Assembly (NCBI GenBank): GCA_900696575.1
Contig: CAADHD010000032.1
Location: forward strand, 1-64,000
Source of the DNA: an uncultured Bacteroidota bacterium
GTDB lineage: Bacteria > Bacteroidota > Bacteroidia > AKYH767-A > OLB10
Length of the DNA: 64,000 bases
Reading direction: 5' to 3'
Within the stretch, counting starts at the first letter, position 1, and each line of letters opens with the position of its first letter. The translations under genes were made by a program, and so were the position numbers. The notes below the pieces were generated by a model that saw only the letters and a list, made by a program, of their open reading frames with translations, did not search any database and had not been told where the DNA came from. Below, in pieces: positions 18,242-26,658 of the stretch.

Positions 18242-19609
18242 TTAGATAATGTCTGCAATTAATGCAGGAGCAATACCCAGCAACAAAGTGAGCAGCGCTG
18301 TAATCAGGATGGCTGATTTATCAAAGCCAGACAGAGAAACAACATGTGCCGATGCAGCCGGCTTGCTGTACATATTGTAAACAATACGGAAATAGTAATA
18401 GACCCCGATGAGCGAAGCTATAACGGCAACAATCACAGGCCAGATTAAGTCGCTGCGGATGGATGAAAGAAAAACATAATACTTACCGAAGAATCCGGCT
18501 AATGGCGGAATGCCTGCCATTGATAAAGTGAGCAGCGTTATCAGGGCTGCATAAAACGGATTGTCGTGTGCAAAACCTTTCAGTTTATCAAGCTGCTGTT
18601 CATTGCCCATGCGGTTTACCAGCGTAAACATACCAAGCGAAGCAACGCTGTAAGCAGCTAAATAAAACAGCATAGCCGGTTTGGATAGCTGGTTGATGGC
18701 TGCAACCGCTAAAAGCAAATATCCGCTGTGGGCAATGCTTGAATAGGCCAGCATTCGTTTAAGATTATTCTGATAAACAGCCGTAATGTTTCCGCCAATC
18801 ATAGTAATGGCTGCAGCAATTACCAGTAATGGTGTCCACCAGTCAGCCATGATGCTGAAACAGGATACAAACAAACGGTAAAAGGCAGCAAACGATGCGG
18901 CTTTGATGATGGTACTCATGTAAGCCGTTACGGGAGTTGGGGAGCCGTCATACACATCAGGTGCCCAGTTATGAAACGGCATAGCGGCAATTTTGAAAAG
19001 CAAACCGGTTATGAGAAATACCACACCGGCATTGACCATCACCGGCAGATTACTGTGATTGGCAATGATCCACAGCGAAATGTTGCTGAGGTTAAAACTT
19101 CCGGTAGCTCCGTAAATCAATGCCATACCGAATAGCAGAAATCCTGTAGAGAAGGCACCGGGTAAAAAGTACTTCAGGGCTGCTTCGGCAGAGCGAATGT
19201 CGCTGCGGTTGCTTCCTGCCAGTACATAAGCCGATACACTCAGTATTTCAATGCCGATAAAAAACATACTCAAATCGCTGAAGGAAGAAAGTATAATGGC
19301 GCCTGCCAATGAAAATGAAATCAAAGCAAAATAATCGGCACGTGTATTTTCATTGCAGAAATATTCCTGCGACAGGAGCAGCCAAATCAAAGTTAGCACC
19401 AAAAACAGGATGGAAAAGGCCAAAGCATAATCATCAAACAGCACCATAAAGCGGAAGTAACTGTATGATGTTCCCCAATCCAGCACGGCAAGACCTGTGG
19501 CGCCAGTTACAGCAGCAATAAAAACCGTTTGTATAAACTTTTTAAAACGGAAAACTTCCGAAAGCATGGCGGCAATTCCTAAAAGCGAAACGGTGATAAG
19601 TGTATTCAT
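18242..19609 (-). CDS. nuoN: NADH-quinone oxidoreductase subunit N
   Basis: This 455-residue polytopic protein is a proton-translocating antiporter-like subunit. Conserved segments include the glutamate-bearing SMFFIGIEILSVSAYVLAG helix, the lysine region IAAMPFHNWAPDVYDGSPTP, LKRMLAYSSIAHSGYLLLA and MAGIPPLAGFFGKYYVF. It forms part of the membrane arm of complex I in the inner membrane. It is the last gene of nuoJKLMN, 11 bp after nuoM. Confidence 0.95.
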   Translation of the reverse strand: MNTLITVSLLGIAAMLSEVFRFKKFIQTVFIAAVTGATGLAVLDWGTSYSYFRFMVLFDDYALAFSILFLVLTLIWLLLSQEYFCNENTRADYFALISFSLAGAIILSSFSDLSMFFIGIEILSVSAYVLAGSNRSDIRSAEAALKYFLPGAFSTGFLLFGMALIYGATGSFNLSNISLWIIANHSNLPVMVNAGVVFLITGLLFKIAAMPFHNWAPDVYDGSPTPVTAYMSTIIKAASFAAFYRLFVSCFSIMADWWTPLLVIAAAITMIGGNITAVYQNNLKRMLAYSSIAHSGYLLLAVAAINQLSKPAMLFYLAAYSVASLGMFTLVNRMGNEQQLDKLKGFAHDNPFYAALITLLTLSMAGIPPLAGFFGKYYVFLSSIRSDLIWPVIVAVIASLIGVYYYFRIVYNMYSKPAASAHVVSLSGFDKSAILITALLTLLLGIAPALIADII

Positions 19610-19620
19610 GCTGCTCAGGT

Positions 19621-21069
19621 TTAATGAATGAGGTTGTGAATGTTGCCGGCAATGCTGCCGCTGAATTTCAGAATGAATGATGGATAAATACCTGTAATGA
19701 AAATGATAATGCTGATGATTACCAGAACTGCTGTTTCGTTTTTCATCAGCGGTTGGAATTGCTCATTGCGTCCGTGTTTTTCGCCCAGCATGATGGCTTT
19801 GTAAGCCCTGAGCATATACACAGCGCCAAGAATAACGGTAAGCCCGGCAAATACAGTTGTCCATACTCCGTACTGATAAATGCCGGTAAACAGCATAAAC
19901 TCTCCGATAAATCCGTTGGTAAGGGGCAAGGCTACGCTTCCAAGAAGAATGATGAGAAAGAAGACAGAAAACCACCGCTGCGTATGTGCCAGTCCGCCAA
20001 GCTCTTTCATGTTGCGTGTTTTCATGCGGTGCATTAGTATGTCGGCTATGAAGAATAAACCGACCACATTAATTCCATGCGCCATCATCTGTACAATACC
20101 TCCCTGCATGGCTTCTGCTTTCAGGGTGAATAATCCGGCAGTAATCAACCCTACGTGTGCAATGCTTGAGTAAGCAATCATGCGTTTGAAATCTGTCTGA
20201 GCCAATGCCATCAGGCTTCCGTAAACAATTCCGATTACTGAAAGTGTGATAATATAATGACCGTATTCATCAACAGCACCGGGAACAACAGGAATAAGCC
20301 AGCGGATAATTCCATACAATCCCATCTTGAGCATGATACCGCTGAGCAGCATGGTTCCCTGCGTTGGCGAATCGGTATAGGTATCGGGCTGCCAGCTATG
20401 AAAAGGAAACACCGGAATTTTAATGGCAAAGGCAGCCATCATGCAGAAGAAAACAAATGCCTGCTGACTATCTGATAATTTCAGTTTATAAAAAGCATCA
20501 AGGCTGAAACTGTAATCATTGCTTTGAATGCCCATATAAATAATTGCAGCCAGCATGAATAAACTTCCCGTTAAGGTATAAATGAAAAAACGAAGCGTTA
20601 TGCGTGTGCTGTTTTTATCGCCCCACATCCAGCAGATAAGCCAGATGGGAATGAGCGCCAGTTCCCAGAAAACATAAAAAACAAATCCGTCACGGGCTGT
20701 AAATACTCCGTTTAGCGCAAACTGCATGAGGATGATGAGTGAGAAATAAGAAGAGGCTTTTTCAGTTTCGCGGTTACATGCCGAAAGCAGTATTAAAGGA
20801 ATAAGTCCGTTGGTCAGCAACAGCATCAATCCTCCCAAGCCGTCAATACCTGTGCTGAAAGTAATACCCAGCGATTTCACCCATTCAAAGGAAGTAGTGT
20901 AATGAAAGGCATTGTCGAGCGGAAGGCGGATGAGCATTATGACTGTAATCGCAAGCGAAAGAAGAGATGAGATGAAAGCCACTGTCCATGCTTTTCCGTT
21001 TCCGGAAAGCTTTACTACTCCTGCCGAAAGCAGTTGTAAAATCAGGAGGATGAGTAAGGCTGTATTCAT
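19621..21069 (-). CDS. nuoM: NADH-quinone oxidoreductase subunit M
   Basis: This 482-residue multi-pass subunit has typical NuoM segments: FYVFWELALIPIWLICWMWG with the conserved Glu, IKIPVFPFHSWQPDTYTDSP, DFKRMIAYSSIAHVGLITAG and ALPLTNGFIGEFMLF. It is one of the three antiporter-like proton channels of complex I. It lies 3 bp after nuoL and 11 bp before nuoN. Confidence 0.95.
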   Translation of the reverse strand: MNTALLILLILQLLSAGVVKLSGNGKAWTVAFISSLLSLAITVIMLIRLPLDNAFHYTTSFEWVKSLGITFSTGIDGLGGLMLLLTNGLIPLILLSACNRETEKASSYFSLIILMQFALNGVFTARDGFVFYVFWELALIPIWLICWMWGDKNSTRITLRFFIYTLTGSLFMLAAIIYMGIQSNDYSFSLDAFYKLKLSDSQQAFVFFCMMAAFAIKIPVFPFHSWQPDTYTDSPTQGTMLLSGIMLKMGLYGIIRWLIPVVPGAVDEYGHYIITLSVIGIVYGSLMALAQTDFKRMIAYSSIAHVGLITAGLFTLKAEAMQGGIVQMMAHGINVVGLFFIADILMHRMKTRNMKELGGLAHTQRWFSVFFLIILLGSVALPLTNGFIGEFMLFTGIYQYGVWTTVFAGLTVILGAVYMLRAYKAIMLGEKHGRNEQFQPLMKNETAVLVIISIIIFITGIYPSFILKFSGSIAGNIHNLIH

Positions 21070-21072
21070 GGA

Positions 21073-22950
21073 TTATAGAATAATGGCATAAATCATTAAA
21101 GCAAGAAAACCGATAACCATAATAAAAAGGTAAGAGCCGGCACGGCCTGTTTGCAGATAGCGCAGACCATTAGCAGCCGTATTTATTCCTTCCTGAATGC
21201 CGTCAACTGTTTTTGTAATAATTCCCAGTTCAACAAACCGGTACCCCAGTCCTGAAATAACATCAAGCGGTTTTCTGAACAGCATGGCATACAACTCATC
21301 CACAAAATACTTTCTGGAAAGAATGCGTGCTATGCCTTTCTCTTCTGCATCGCTTTCGGGAAGTGTACCTTTTACTACATAATAATTTCTGGTTGAATAG
21401 ATGATGATGGCAAGAACAACGATGCTTGTAAAGATGAGTACATATTCAAAAGTGTGGGAAACATGATGACCTGCGCCAGCCGCAACCGGTTCCAGAAAAT
21501 TATACAGGAAATGAGGGGCATGAAAAATTTCAGGTAAACCGATAAAACCGCCAACCGCAGAAAGAACAGCCAATACCATCAATGGAACAGTCATCACCTT
21601 GGGTGACTCATGCAAATGTTCCAACTGATGTTTTGTACCGCGGAATTCACCATAAAATGTTAACCAGTATAAACGGAACATATACACGGCTGTAATTACC
21701 GATCCAAAAGCCAGCAGGGTAAACATCAGAAACGAATGAGAGTAAGTCATGGCCAGAATTTCATCCTTCGAAAAGAAACCTGCAAACACCGGAACACCTG
21801 AAATAGCCAAGGTGCCGATTAAGAAAGTGAGATGAGTAATAGGCAAGTATTTCTTCAGCCCCCCCATATTACGAATATCCTGCTCGCCATACATTGCATG
21901 AATTACACTACCTGAACAGAGGAACAACAATGCTTTAAAAAAGGCATGCGTAACCAGATGGAAGATGGCAGTGCTGTAAGCGCCAACTCCCGCAGCTACG
22001 AACATATAGCCTAATTGCGAAACGGTAGAGTAGGCCAGCACTTTTTTAATGTCATTTTGTTTTAAGCCGATAGTGGCGGCAAATAATGCAGTGGCTAATC
22101 CGATAACGGCTACAAACTCACTGCTGAATGGAGCAAGCGCGTATAGTACATTGCTTCTCACAACCATATACACACCGGCAGTTACCATCGTTGCCGCATG
22201 AATCAATGCAGAGACAGGAGTTGGTCCGGCCATGGCATCAGGAAGCCATGTATATAAAGGAATCTGTGCGCTCTTGCCCATAGCTCCGACAAACAGCAGA
22301 AGCGTAATTGCAGTAATGGTACTGTCATAACGAGGATAGGTCGAAGCCATGCCCATTACTTCCTTAAAATTGAAAGAACCGAAAGTCTGATAAATCAGAA
22401 ACAGACCGAGCAGGAAACCAAGGTCGCCAATGCGGTTCATGATAAACGCTTTGTTGGCTGCTTCGTTGTAATTATCATTCTTAAACCAGAAACCAATGAG
22501 CAGGTATGAACATAATCCCACACCTTCCCATCCGGCAAACATCATAATGAAATTATCGCCCAGCACGAGCAGCAGCATGAAAAACACAAACAGATTCATG
22601 TACGCCATAAAGCGCGGATAGTCCTCATCATCGTTCATATAACCAATACTGTAAACATGAATAAGAAAACCAACACCGGTTACCACTAAAAGCATGATGG
22701 CCGTAAGCCTGTCAACCATAAAACCAAAATCAACCTGAAAACTTCCGGCTGCCATCCAATCGAAAACCGTAAACTGAAACTCATTTGCTCCGCTCAGCAA
22801 TTGAATAAACAGATAAACCGAAATACCAAACGAGGCCAGTACACTTAATGAGGCTACCCAACCCACTAAGCCTTTAGGCATACTCTTATTCAGCCATCCG
22901 TTTATCAGAAAGCCGAAAAGAGGAAAAAGGGGGATGAGGAGTAAAATCAT
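21073..22950 (-). CDS. nuoL: NADH-quinone oxidoreductase subunit L
   Basis: This 625-residue subunit includes the long C-terminal lateral helix region of NuoL. Recognisable segments are GWEGVGLCSYLLIGFWF, SAQIPLYTWLPDAMAGPTPV, SALIHAATMVTAGVYMV, DIKKVLAYSTVSQLGYMF and GVPVFAGFFSKDEIL. It is the distal proton-pumping subunit of complex I. The start is 144 bp after nuoK, a longer gap than elsewhere in this cluster. Confidence 0.96.
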   Translation of the reverse strand: MILLLIPLFPLFGFLINGWLNKSMPKGLVGWVASLSVLASFGISVYLFIQLLSGANEFQFTVFDWMAAGSFQVDFGFMVDRLTAIMLLVVTGVGFLIHVYSIGYMNDDEDYPRFMAYMNLFVFFMLLLVLGDNFIMMFAGWEGVGLCSYLLIGFWFKNDNYNEAANKAFIMNRIGDLGFLLGLFLIYQTFGSFNFKEVMGMASTYPRYDSTITAITLLLFVGAMGKSAQIPLYTWLPDAMAGPTPVSALIHAATMVTAGVYMVVRSNVLYALAPFSSEFVAVIGLATALFAATIGLKQNDIKKVLAYSTVSQLGYMFVAAGVGAYSTAIFHLVTHAFFKALLFLCSGSVIHAMYGEQDIRNMGGLKKYLPITHLTFLIGTLAISGVPVFAGFFSKDEILAMTYSHSFLMFTLLAFGSVITAVYMFRLYWLTFYGEFRGTKHQLEHLHESPKVMTVPLMVLAVLSAVGGFIGLPEIFHAPHFLYNFLEPVAAGAGHHVSHTFEYVLIFTSIVVLAIIIYSTRNYYVVKGTLPESDAEEKGIARILSRKYFVDELYAMLFRKPLDVISGLGYRFVELGIITKTVDGIQEGINTAANGLRYLQTGRAGSYLFIMVIGFLALMIYAIIL

Positions 22951-23094
22951 AAGGTTAGAAGTGAGGGTTGAGTAACAGGAATATTAAAAGCAGGAAGAAG
23001 AATGCAGAATGCAGAAGGTTGAACGGTTAGAAACATCGAAGTAATGCTGCTAATCTTTCCCGGTTTTTCCAATGGCCTCATTTTCAAATTCGCT
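22951..23094. other. Intergenic gap inside the nuo cluster
   Basis: This 144-bp gap between nuoK and nuoL is purine-rich on the plus strand and contains short AGAATGCAGAATGCAGAAGG direct repetition (about 23001-23018). I see no gene, hairpin or promoter motif that would explain it. Confidence 0.5.
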
Positions 23095-23412
23095 TTACCA
23101 TTTAAGTGTATCAAACAAATTGATATCCGTAGTTCCTGCTTTGCGGAACATCATTACTATGATGGCTAATCCAACAGCCACTTCGGCAGCGGCAACGGTC
23201 ATGATAAAGATGACCATTACCTGCCCGCCACCATCGGCATGATGAACAGAGAAAGCAGCAAACAATAAATTGACGGCATTAAGCATCAACTCAACGCACA
23301 TTAAAAGAATAATGGCGTTCCTCCTCAGCAATACTCCCATAGCACCAATGCTGAACAGCAAAGCCGAAAGCATGATGTAATGATTCAGGGGTATGGTTTG
23401 AAGGATATTCAT
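23095..23412 (-). CDS. nuoK: NADH-quinone oxidoreductase subunit K
   Basis: This 105-residue three-helix subunit shows the family pattern LFSIGAMGVLLRRNAIILLM, CVELMLNAVNLLFAAFS (with the conserved membrane Glu) and VAAAEVAVGLAIIVMMFR. It is part of the complex I proton path next to NuoJ. The start overlaps the nuoJ stop by 4 bp. Confidence 0.95.
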   Translation of the reverse strand: MNILQTIPLNHYIMLSALLFSIGAMGVLLRRNAIILLMCVELMLNAVNLLFAAFSVHHADGGGQVMVIFIMTVAAAEVAVGLAIIVMMFRKAGTTDINLFDTLKW

Positions 23413-23915
23413 TCGTTTTGCGGTTGCGGTTCTTTTCTTCCCATCAGCACTGCTCCAACCATGGCTGATAACAAAAGGAGTGAAATCAATTCGAAGGGCA
23501 GCAGGTATTTATCGAAGAGAATGTTTCCAATGTTTTTTACCAATCCGATATCGTTTTGCGGTTGTGCGGCTGATAATTCTTCTGCGCCTTTAACCGATGC
23601 TACCAGTACCAGCAGCATCAGGCCCGAAAGAATAACAGCACTGATTTTTATCCAGGGTGTTTTCTGCGCTTCGGCTGCCAGATTCAGGTTCAGCATCATG
23701 ATGACAAACAGAAACAGCACCATTATAGCTCCGGCATATACAATTACATGCACCGCTGCGAGGAACTGAGCATTCAACATCAGATAATGGCCGGCTATGG
23801 TAAAAAAACAAAAAACTAAGTAAAGGACTGAGTGAACAGCTTTCCTGCTAAGCACAACCATAAGGCCGCTGAAAACCGACAACGCAGAAAGGAGATAAAA
23901 CACCGTAAGGGTCAT
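23409..23915 (-). CDS. nuoJ: NADH-quinone oxidoreductase subunit J
   Basis: This 168-residue five-helix subunit has the conserved AVHSVLYLVFCFFTIAGHYL and VIVYAGAIMVLFLFVIMMLN segments, the latter including the mobile TM3. It contributes to the E-channel of complex I. It is the first gene of the cluster here: nuoI and the other upstream subunits do not precede it. A SGNH-like gene on the same strand ends 145 bp upstream. Confidence 0.95.
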   Translation of the reverse strand: MTLTVFYLLSALSVFSGLMVVLSRKAVHSVLYLVFCFFTIAGHYLMLNAQFLAAVHVIVYAGAIMVLFLFVIMMLNLNLAAEAQKTPWIKISAVILSGLMLLVLVASVKGAEELSAAQPQNDIGLVKNIGNILFDKYLLPFELISLLLLSAMVGAVLMGRKEPQPQNE

Positions 23916-23942
23916 GTCAGGTTTAATCCGTCAGAACTGGGG

Positions 23943-23951
23943 GCGAATGTA
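23943..23951 (-). promoter_or_regulatory. Possible promoter of nuoJKLMN (TACATTCGC)
   Basis: On the minus strand TACATTCGC differs from TAnnTTTGC at one base and lies 28 bp before the nuoJ ATG. It is consistent with a separate promoter for the nuoJ-N cluster, but the match is weak and no -33 element is clear. Confidence 0.3.
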
Positions 23952-24060
23952 ATTCAGTGGCGGGAAATGAAGTAACAATAAGGCAGGTAATTATTATGCA
24001 ATTATGAGATGAGAAGAATTTTCCTGCACAATCATTCAGCAGCTGCTTCTTGAAAAGCTT

Positions 24061-25014
24061 CTATTCTGCCAGAACTGCTTTAAGATCATGCGCCAGCTTA
24101 CTGCTGAAAATGGCAGAACCTTTCCTGTTCAGGTGATTGGAGTTGTAAAACAATTCCTGATGGTTGCAGAGTTCATCAGCCGAATAATCAAGAAAGGGAA
24201 TATTGTTTTCTAAAGCCATATCGCGGAAAAGATTCATCACCTCAGTTCGGTTACTGATATATTCCTGGCCGGCAGCATATTGAGGAGTACAAATGAAAAT
24301 CAATTCCGTTTTGTTTTGGCTGCATTCAAGAATAAATCGTTTCATCAGTGCTATGCTTGAACTATCCAACCGAACTGTATAATGTGATGCTGATTTCATG
24401 GCTTTAGCCAGGTCATCATTCCATTCGCGGTCAAAAGCAGCAAAACCATTATGCCGGTAGGGAGTTTTTGAATTACCCTTGAAGACGGTTTTTATGCAAT
24501 CGTTCAATGCTCCCGTTCTTCCGGCATAACGAATCAATGGTATATAATAATCGGCCGTATTGAATCCTTTATAACTGCACGTGAATTTTCTTATGTCATC
24601 GTTCCAAAGCATCCAGGGAAGAAATTGCTCCGGCTTATAAAGGTCTTTTCTTTTTTCAAGACTAAATACATCAACAGAAAGAACAATTACTTCAGGCCTG
24701 CCATTGTATTTTACCAGTTCAGAATGCCGGAAGTATTGCAGCCAGAAATTATGGCCATCCATTCCAAAGTTGTAAGCAGTTAGTTGTAAACTGTCTTCAA
24801 GAATGTCCGGGTCAATCTGAACCCAGGCTCTTGATGAACCATAAACAGCCAATTGACAGGCAGCCTTCTTTTCGTAAATGGCATTCATTACTTCCAGCTC
24901 ACCGGGATAGGCATTTGACTTTCTGAGGATATTAGAAAGCAGAATATCCACCGGCCAGGCAAGTACCACAAAGGGCAGAGTAAAGAGGATGATTTTACGC
25001 AGAAATGGTTTCAT
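24061..25014 (-). CDS. SGNH-hydrolase-like membrane-anchored protein (DltD/AlgX-like), partner of MBOAT
   Basis: This 317-residue protein has an N-terminal membrane anchor (IILFTLPFVVLAWPVDILL). The extracytoplasmic part has an SGNH block I-like LAVYGSSRAW (Ser60) and a C-terminal FYNSNHLNRKG (His294), the position of the catalytic His. At the usual DxxH Asp position there is Asn291, so the triad is not canonical. The gene follows the MBOAT acyltransferase by 3 bp, as in acylation systems where MBOAT exports the acyl group and a SGNH protein transfers it to a polymer. The substrate is unknown. Confidence 0.72.
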   Translation of the reverse strand: MKPFLRKIILFTLPFVVLAWPVDILLSNILRKSNAYPGELEVMNAIYEKKAACQLAVYGSSRAWVQIDPDILEDSLQLTAYNFGMDGHNFWLQYFRHSELVKYNGRPEVIVLSVDVFSLEKRKDLYKPEQFLPWMLWNDDIRKFTCSYKGFNTADYYIPLIRYAGRTGALNDCIKTVFKGNSKTPYRHNGFAAFDREWNDDLAKAMKSASHYTVRLDSSSIALMKRFILECSQNKTELIFICTPQYAAGQEYISNRTEVMNLFRDMALENNIPFLDYSADELCNHQELFYNSNHLNRKGSAIFSSKLAHDLKAVLAE

Positions 25015-25017
25015 CTT

Positions 25018-26466
25018 TTAAAATTGAAAGTAAATGAATTCCTGCTCCTTGCCTCCATACCAGAATATGAGCAGGATGATTACATAATAAAAAACATGAC
25101 GCTGCCATCGGCTATGGGTTGATTGAAAATTTGCCAATGCATATTGAGTTTCACGGCCACGCCATTCCATGATGATCAGAAATAAAATAAACACTGCTGT
25201 GGCTATGGCCTGGGTTTTCTCAGTGATATCGGGAGAAGAAAAAAGAGTAGAAGAAAAAATTCCTGACAGGTAATCGAATGCATGGGTAAGATCAGAAGCC
25301 CTGAAGAATATCCATGCAAGTACAGTAAGTGCAAAAGTGGATAGCATAGCCAACAACTCTTTCAGATTGGGTAATGTTCTGCCGCTTGCAACCGTGTCTA
25401 AATTCGATCTGTTTTTACCTGACAGGAGGGATGGAAGAAAATAAAGTGCATTTAATGCTCCCCATGCAATGAATGTCCAGTTTGCACCATGCCAAAAACC
25501 ACTGACTATAAAAATGATCATCGTATTTCTTATTTGACTGAACTTATTTCCGCGGCTTCCGCCAAGCGGTATGTACAGGTAATCTCTGAACCAGGTGGAA
25601 AGTGAAATATGCCATCTTCTCCAGAACTCGGCAATATCTCTTGAGAAATAAGGAAAGTTGAAATTACGCATCAGTTCAAAACCGAATAACCTGGATGTGC
25701 CAATAGCAATGTCAGAGTAACCGGAGAAATCACCGTAAATCTGGAAAGCAAAAAATACAGCGCCAAAAAGAAGCGTGCTGCCGTTTGCATCGTACGAGTT
25801 GTTGAAAATATCACTGGCAAAGCCGGCACAGTTATCGGCTATTACCATCTTTTTAAATAAGCCCCACAGTATTTGCCTCATACCGTCAACAGCTTTTGTA
25901 AAATCGAAACTGCGCTTACTATAAAACTGAGGCAGCAGGTTAGTGGCGCGTTCAATAGGACCGGCAACCAACTGAGGAAAGAAACTTACAAATGCCGAGA
26001 ACGAAATGAAATCACGAGTAGGCTCTAACTTTCTTCGGTAAACATCAATGGTATAACTGAGTGTCTGAAAGGTGTAAAAGCTGATACCTACCGGCAGGAT
26101 GATGGAAAGACTGCCTGCTTCAAACCGGTGGCCGAACATTTTGAAAACAGCAATGAAATTATCAATGAAAAACTGGTAGTATTTAAAAAAGCCAAGAAAT
26201 CCGAGATTCACGGCTAGGCTGATAAACAATAACAATTTCCGCTTTAAGGGATTATTTTCTTTATGAATAATAAGTGCGGCAGTGTAATCTACTACCGTAC
26301 TGAAAAGAATCAGGGAGAGAAACCGCCAGTCCCACCAGCCGTAGAAAAAATAACTGGCAACAACTATAAGCGCATTTTGAACTTTAAGGTTATGGCCTGT
26401 AGCAAACCAGTAAAGCAGAAAAACTACTGGAAGAAAAACAGCAAAGTCAATGGAATTGAAGAGCAT
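25018..26466 (-). CDS. MBOAT family O-acyltransferase (AlgI/DltB-like)
   Basis: This 482-residue polytopic membrane protein has classic AlgI-like features: an N-terminal MLFNSIDFAVFLPVVFLLYW, the LPVGISFYTFQTLSYTIDVY segment, QLVAGPIERATNLLPQ, the EFWRRWHISLSTWFRDYLYI block and the catalytic His in SGFWHGANWTF near residue 322. It transfers acyl (commonly acetyl) groups across the inner membrane onto an exported polymer. It forms a two-gene unit with the downstream SGNH-like gene. I see no alginate genes nearby. Confidence 0.93.
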   Translation of the reverse strand: MLFNSIDFAVFLPVVFLLYWFATGHNLKVQNALIVVASYFFYGWWDWRFLSLILFSTVVDYTAALIIHKENNPLKRKLLLFISLAVNLGFLGFFKYYQFFIDNFIAVFKMFGHRFEAGSLSIILPVGISFYTFQTLSYTIDVYRRKLEPTRDFISFSAFVSFFPQLVAGPIERATNLLPQFYSKRSFDFTKAVDGMRQILWGLFKKMVIADNCAGFASDIFNNSYDANGSTLLFGAVFFAFQIYGDFSGYSDIAIGTSRLFGFELMRNFNFPYFSRDIAEFWRRWHISLSTWFRDYLYIPLGGSRGNKFSQIRNTMIIFIVSGFWHGANWTFIAWGALNALYFLPSLLSGKNRSNLDTVASGRTLPNLKELLAMLSTFALTVLAWIFFRASDLTHAFDYLSGIFSSTLFSSPDITEKTQAIATAVFILFLIIMEWRGRETQYALANFQSTHSRWQRHVFYYVIILLIFWYGGKEQEFIYFQF

Positions 26467-26658
26467 TAACGGGCAGCCGGTTTATTCATTACTGCAAAGC
26501 AAAAAGAATTTATTTACAGGACAAGTTATCAGAAACGTAGCCATAAACTTTCTGTTCAAAACCCTGTTTAATCTTTTAGTAAAATTCCATTTGCTGAAAA
26601 GTTTCCATTGTTGTTTTATCTACATTTACACTCCATGCAAAATTTCAAAACACGTTTT

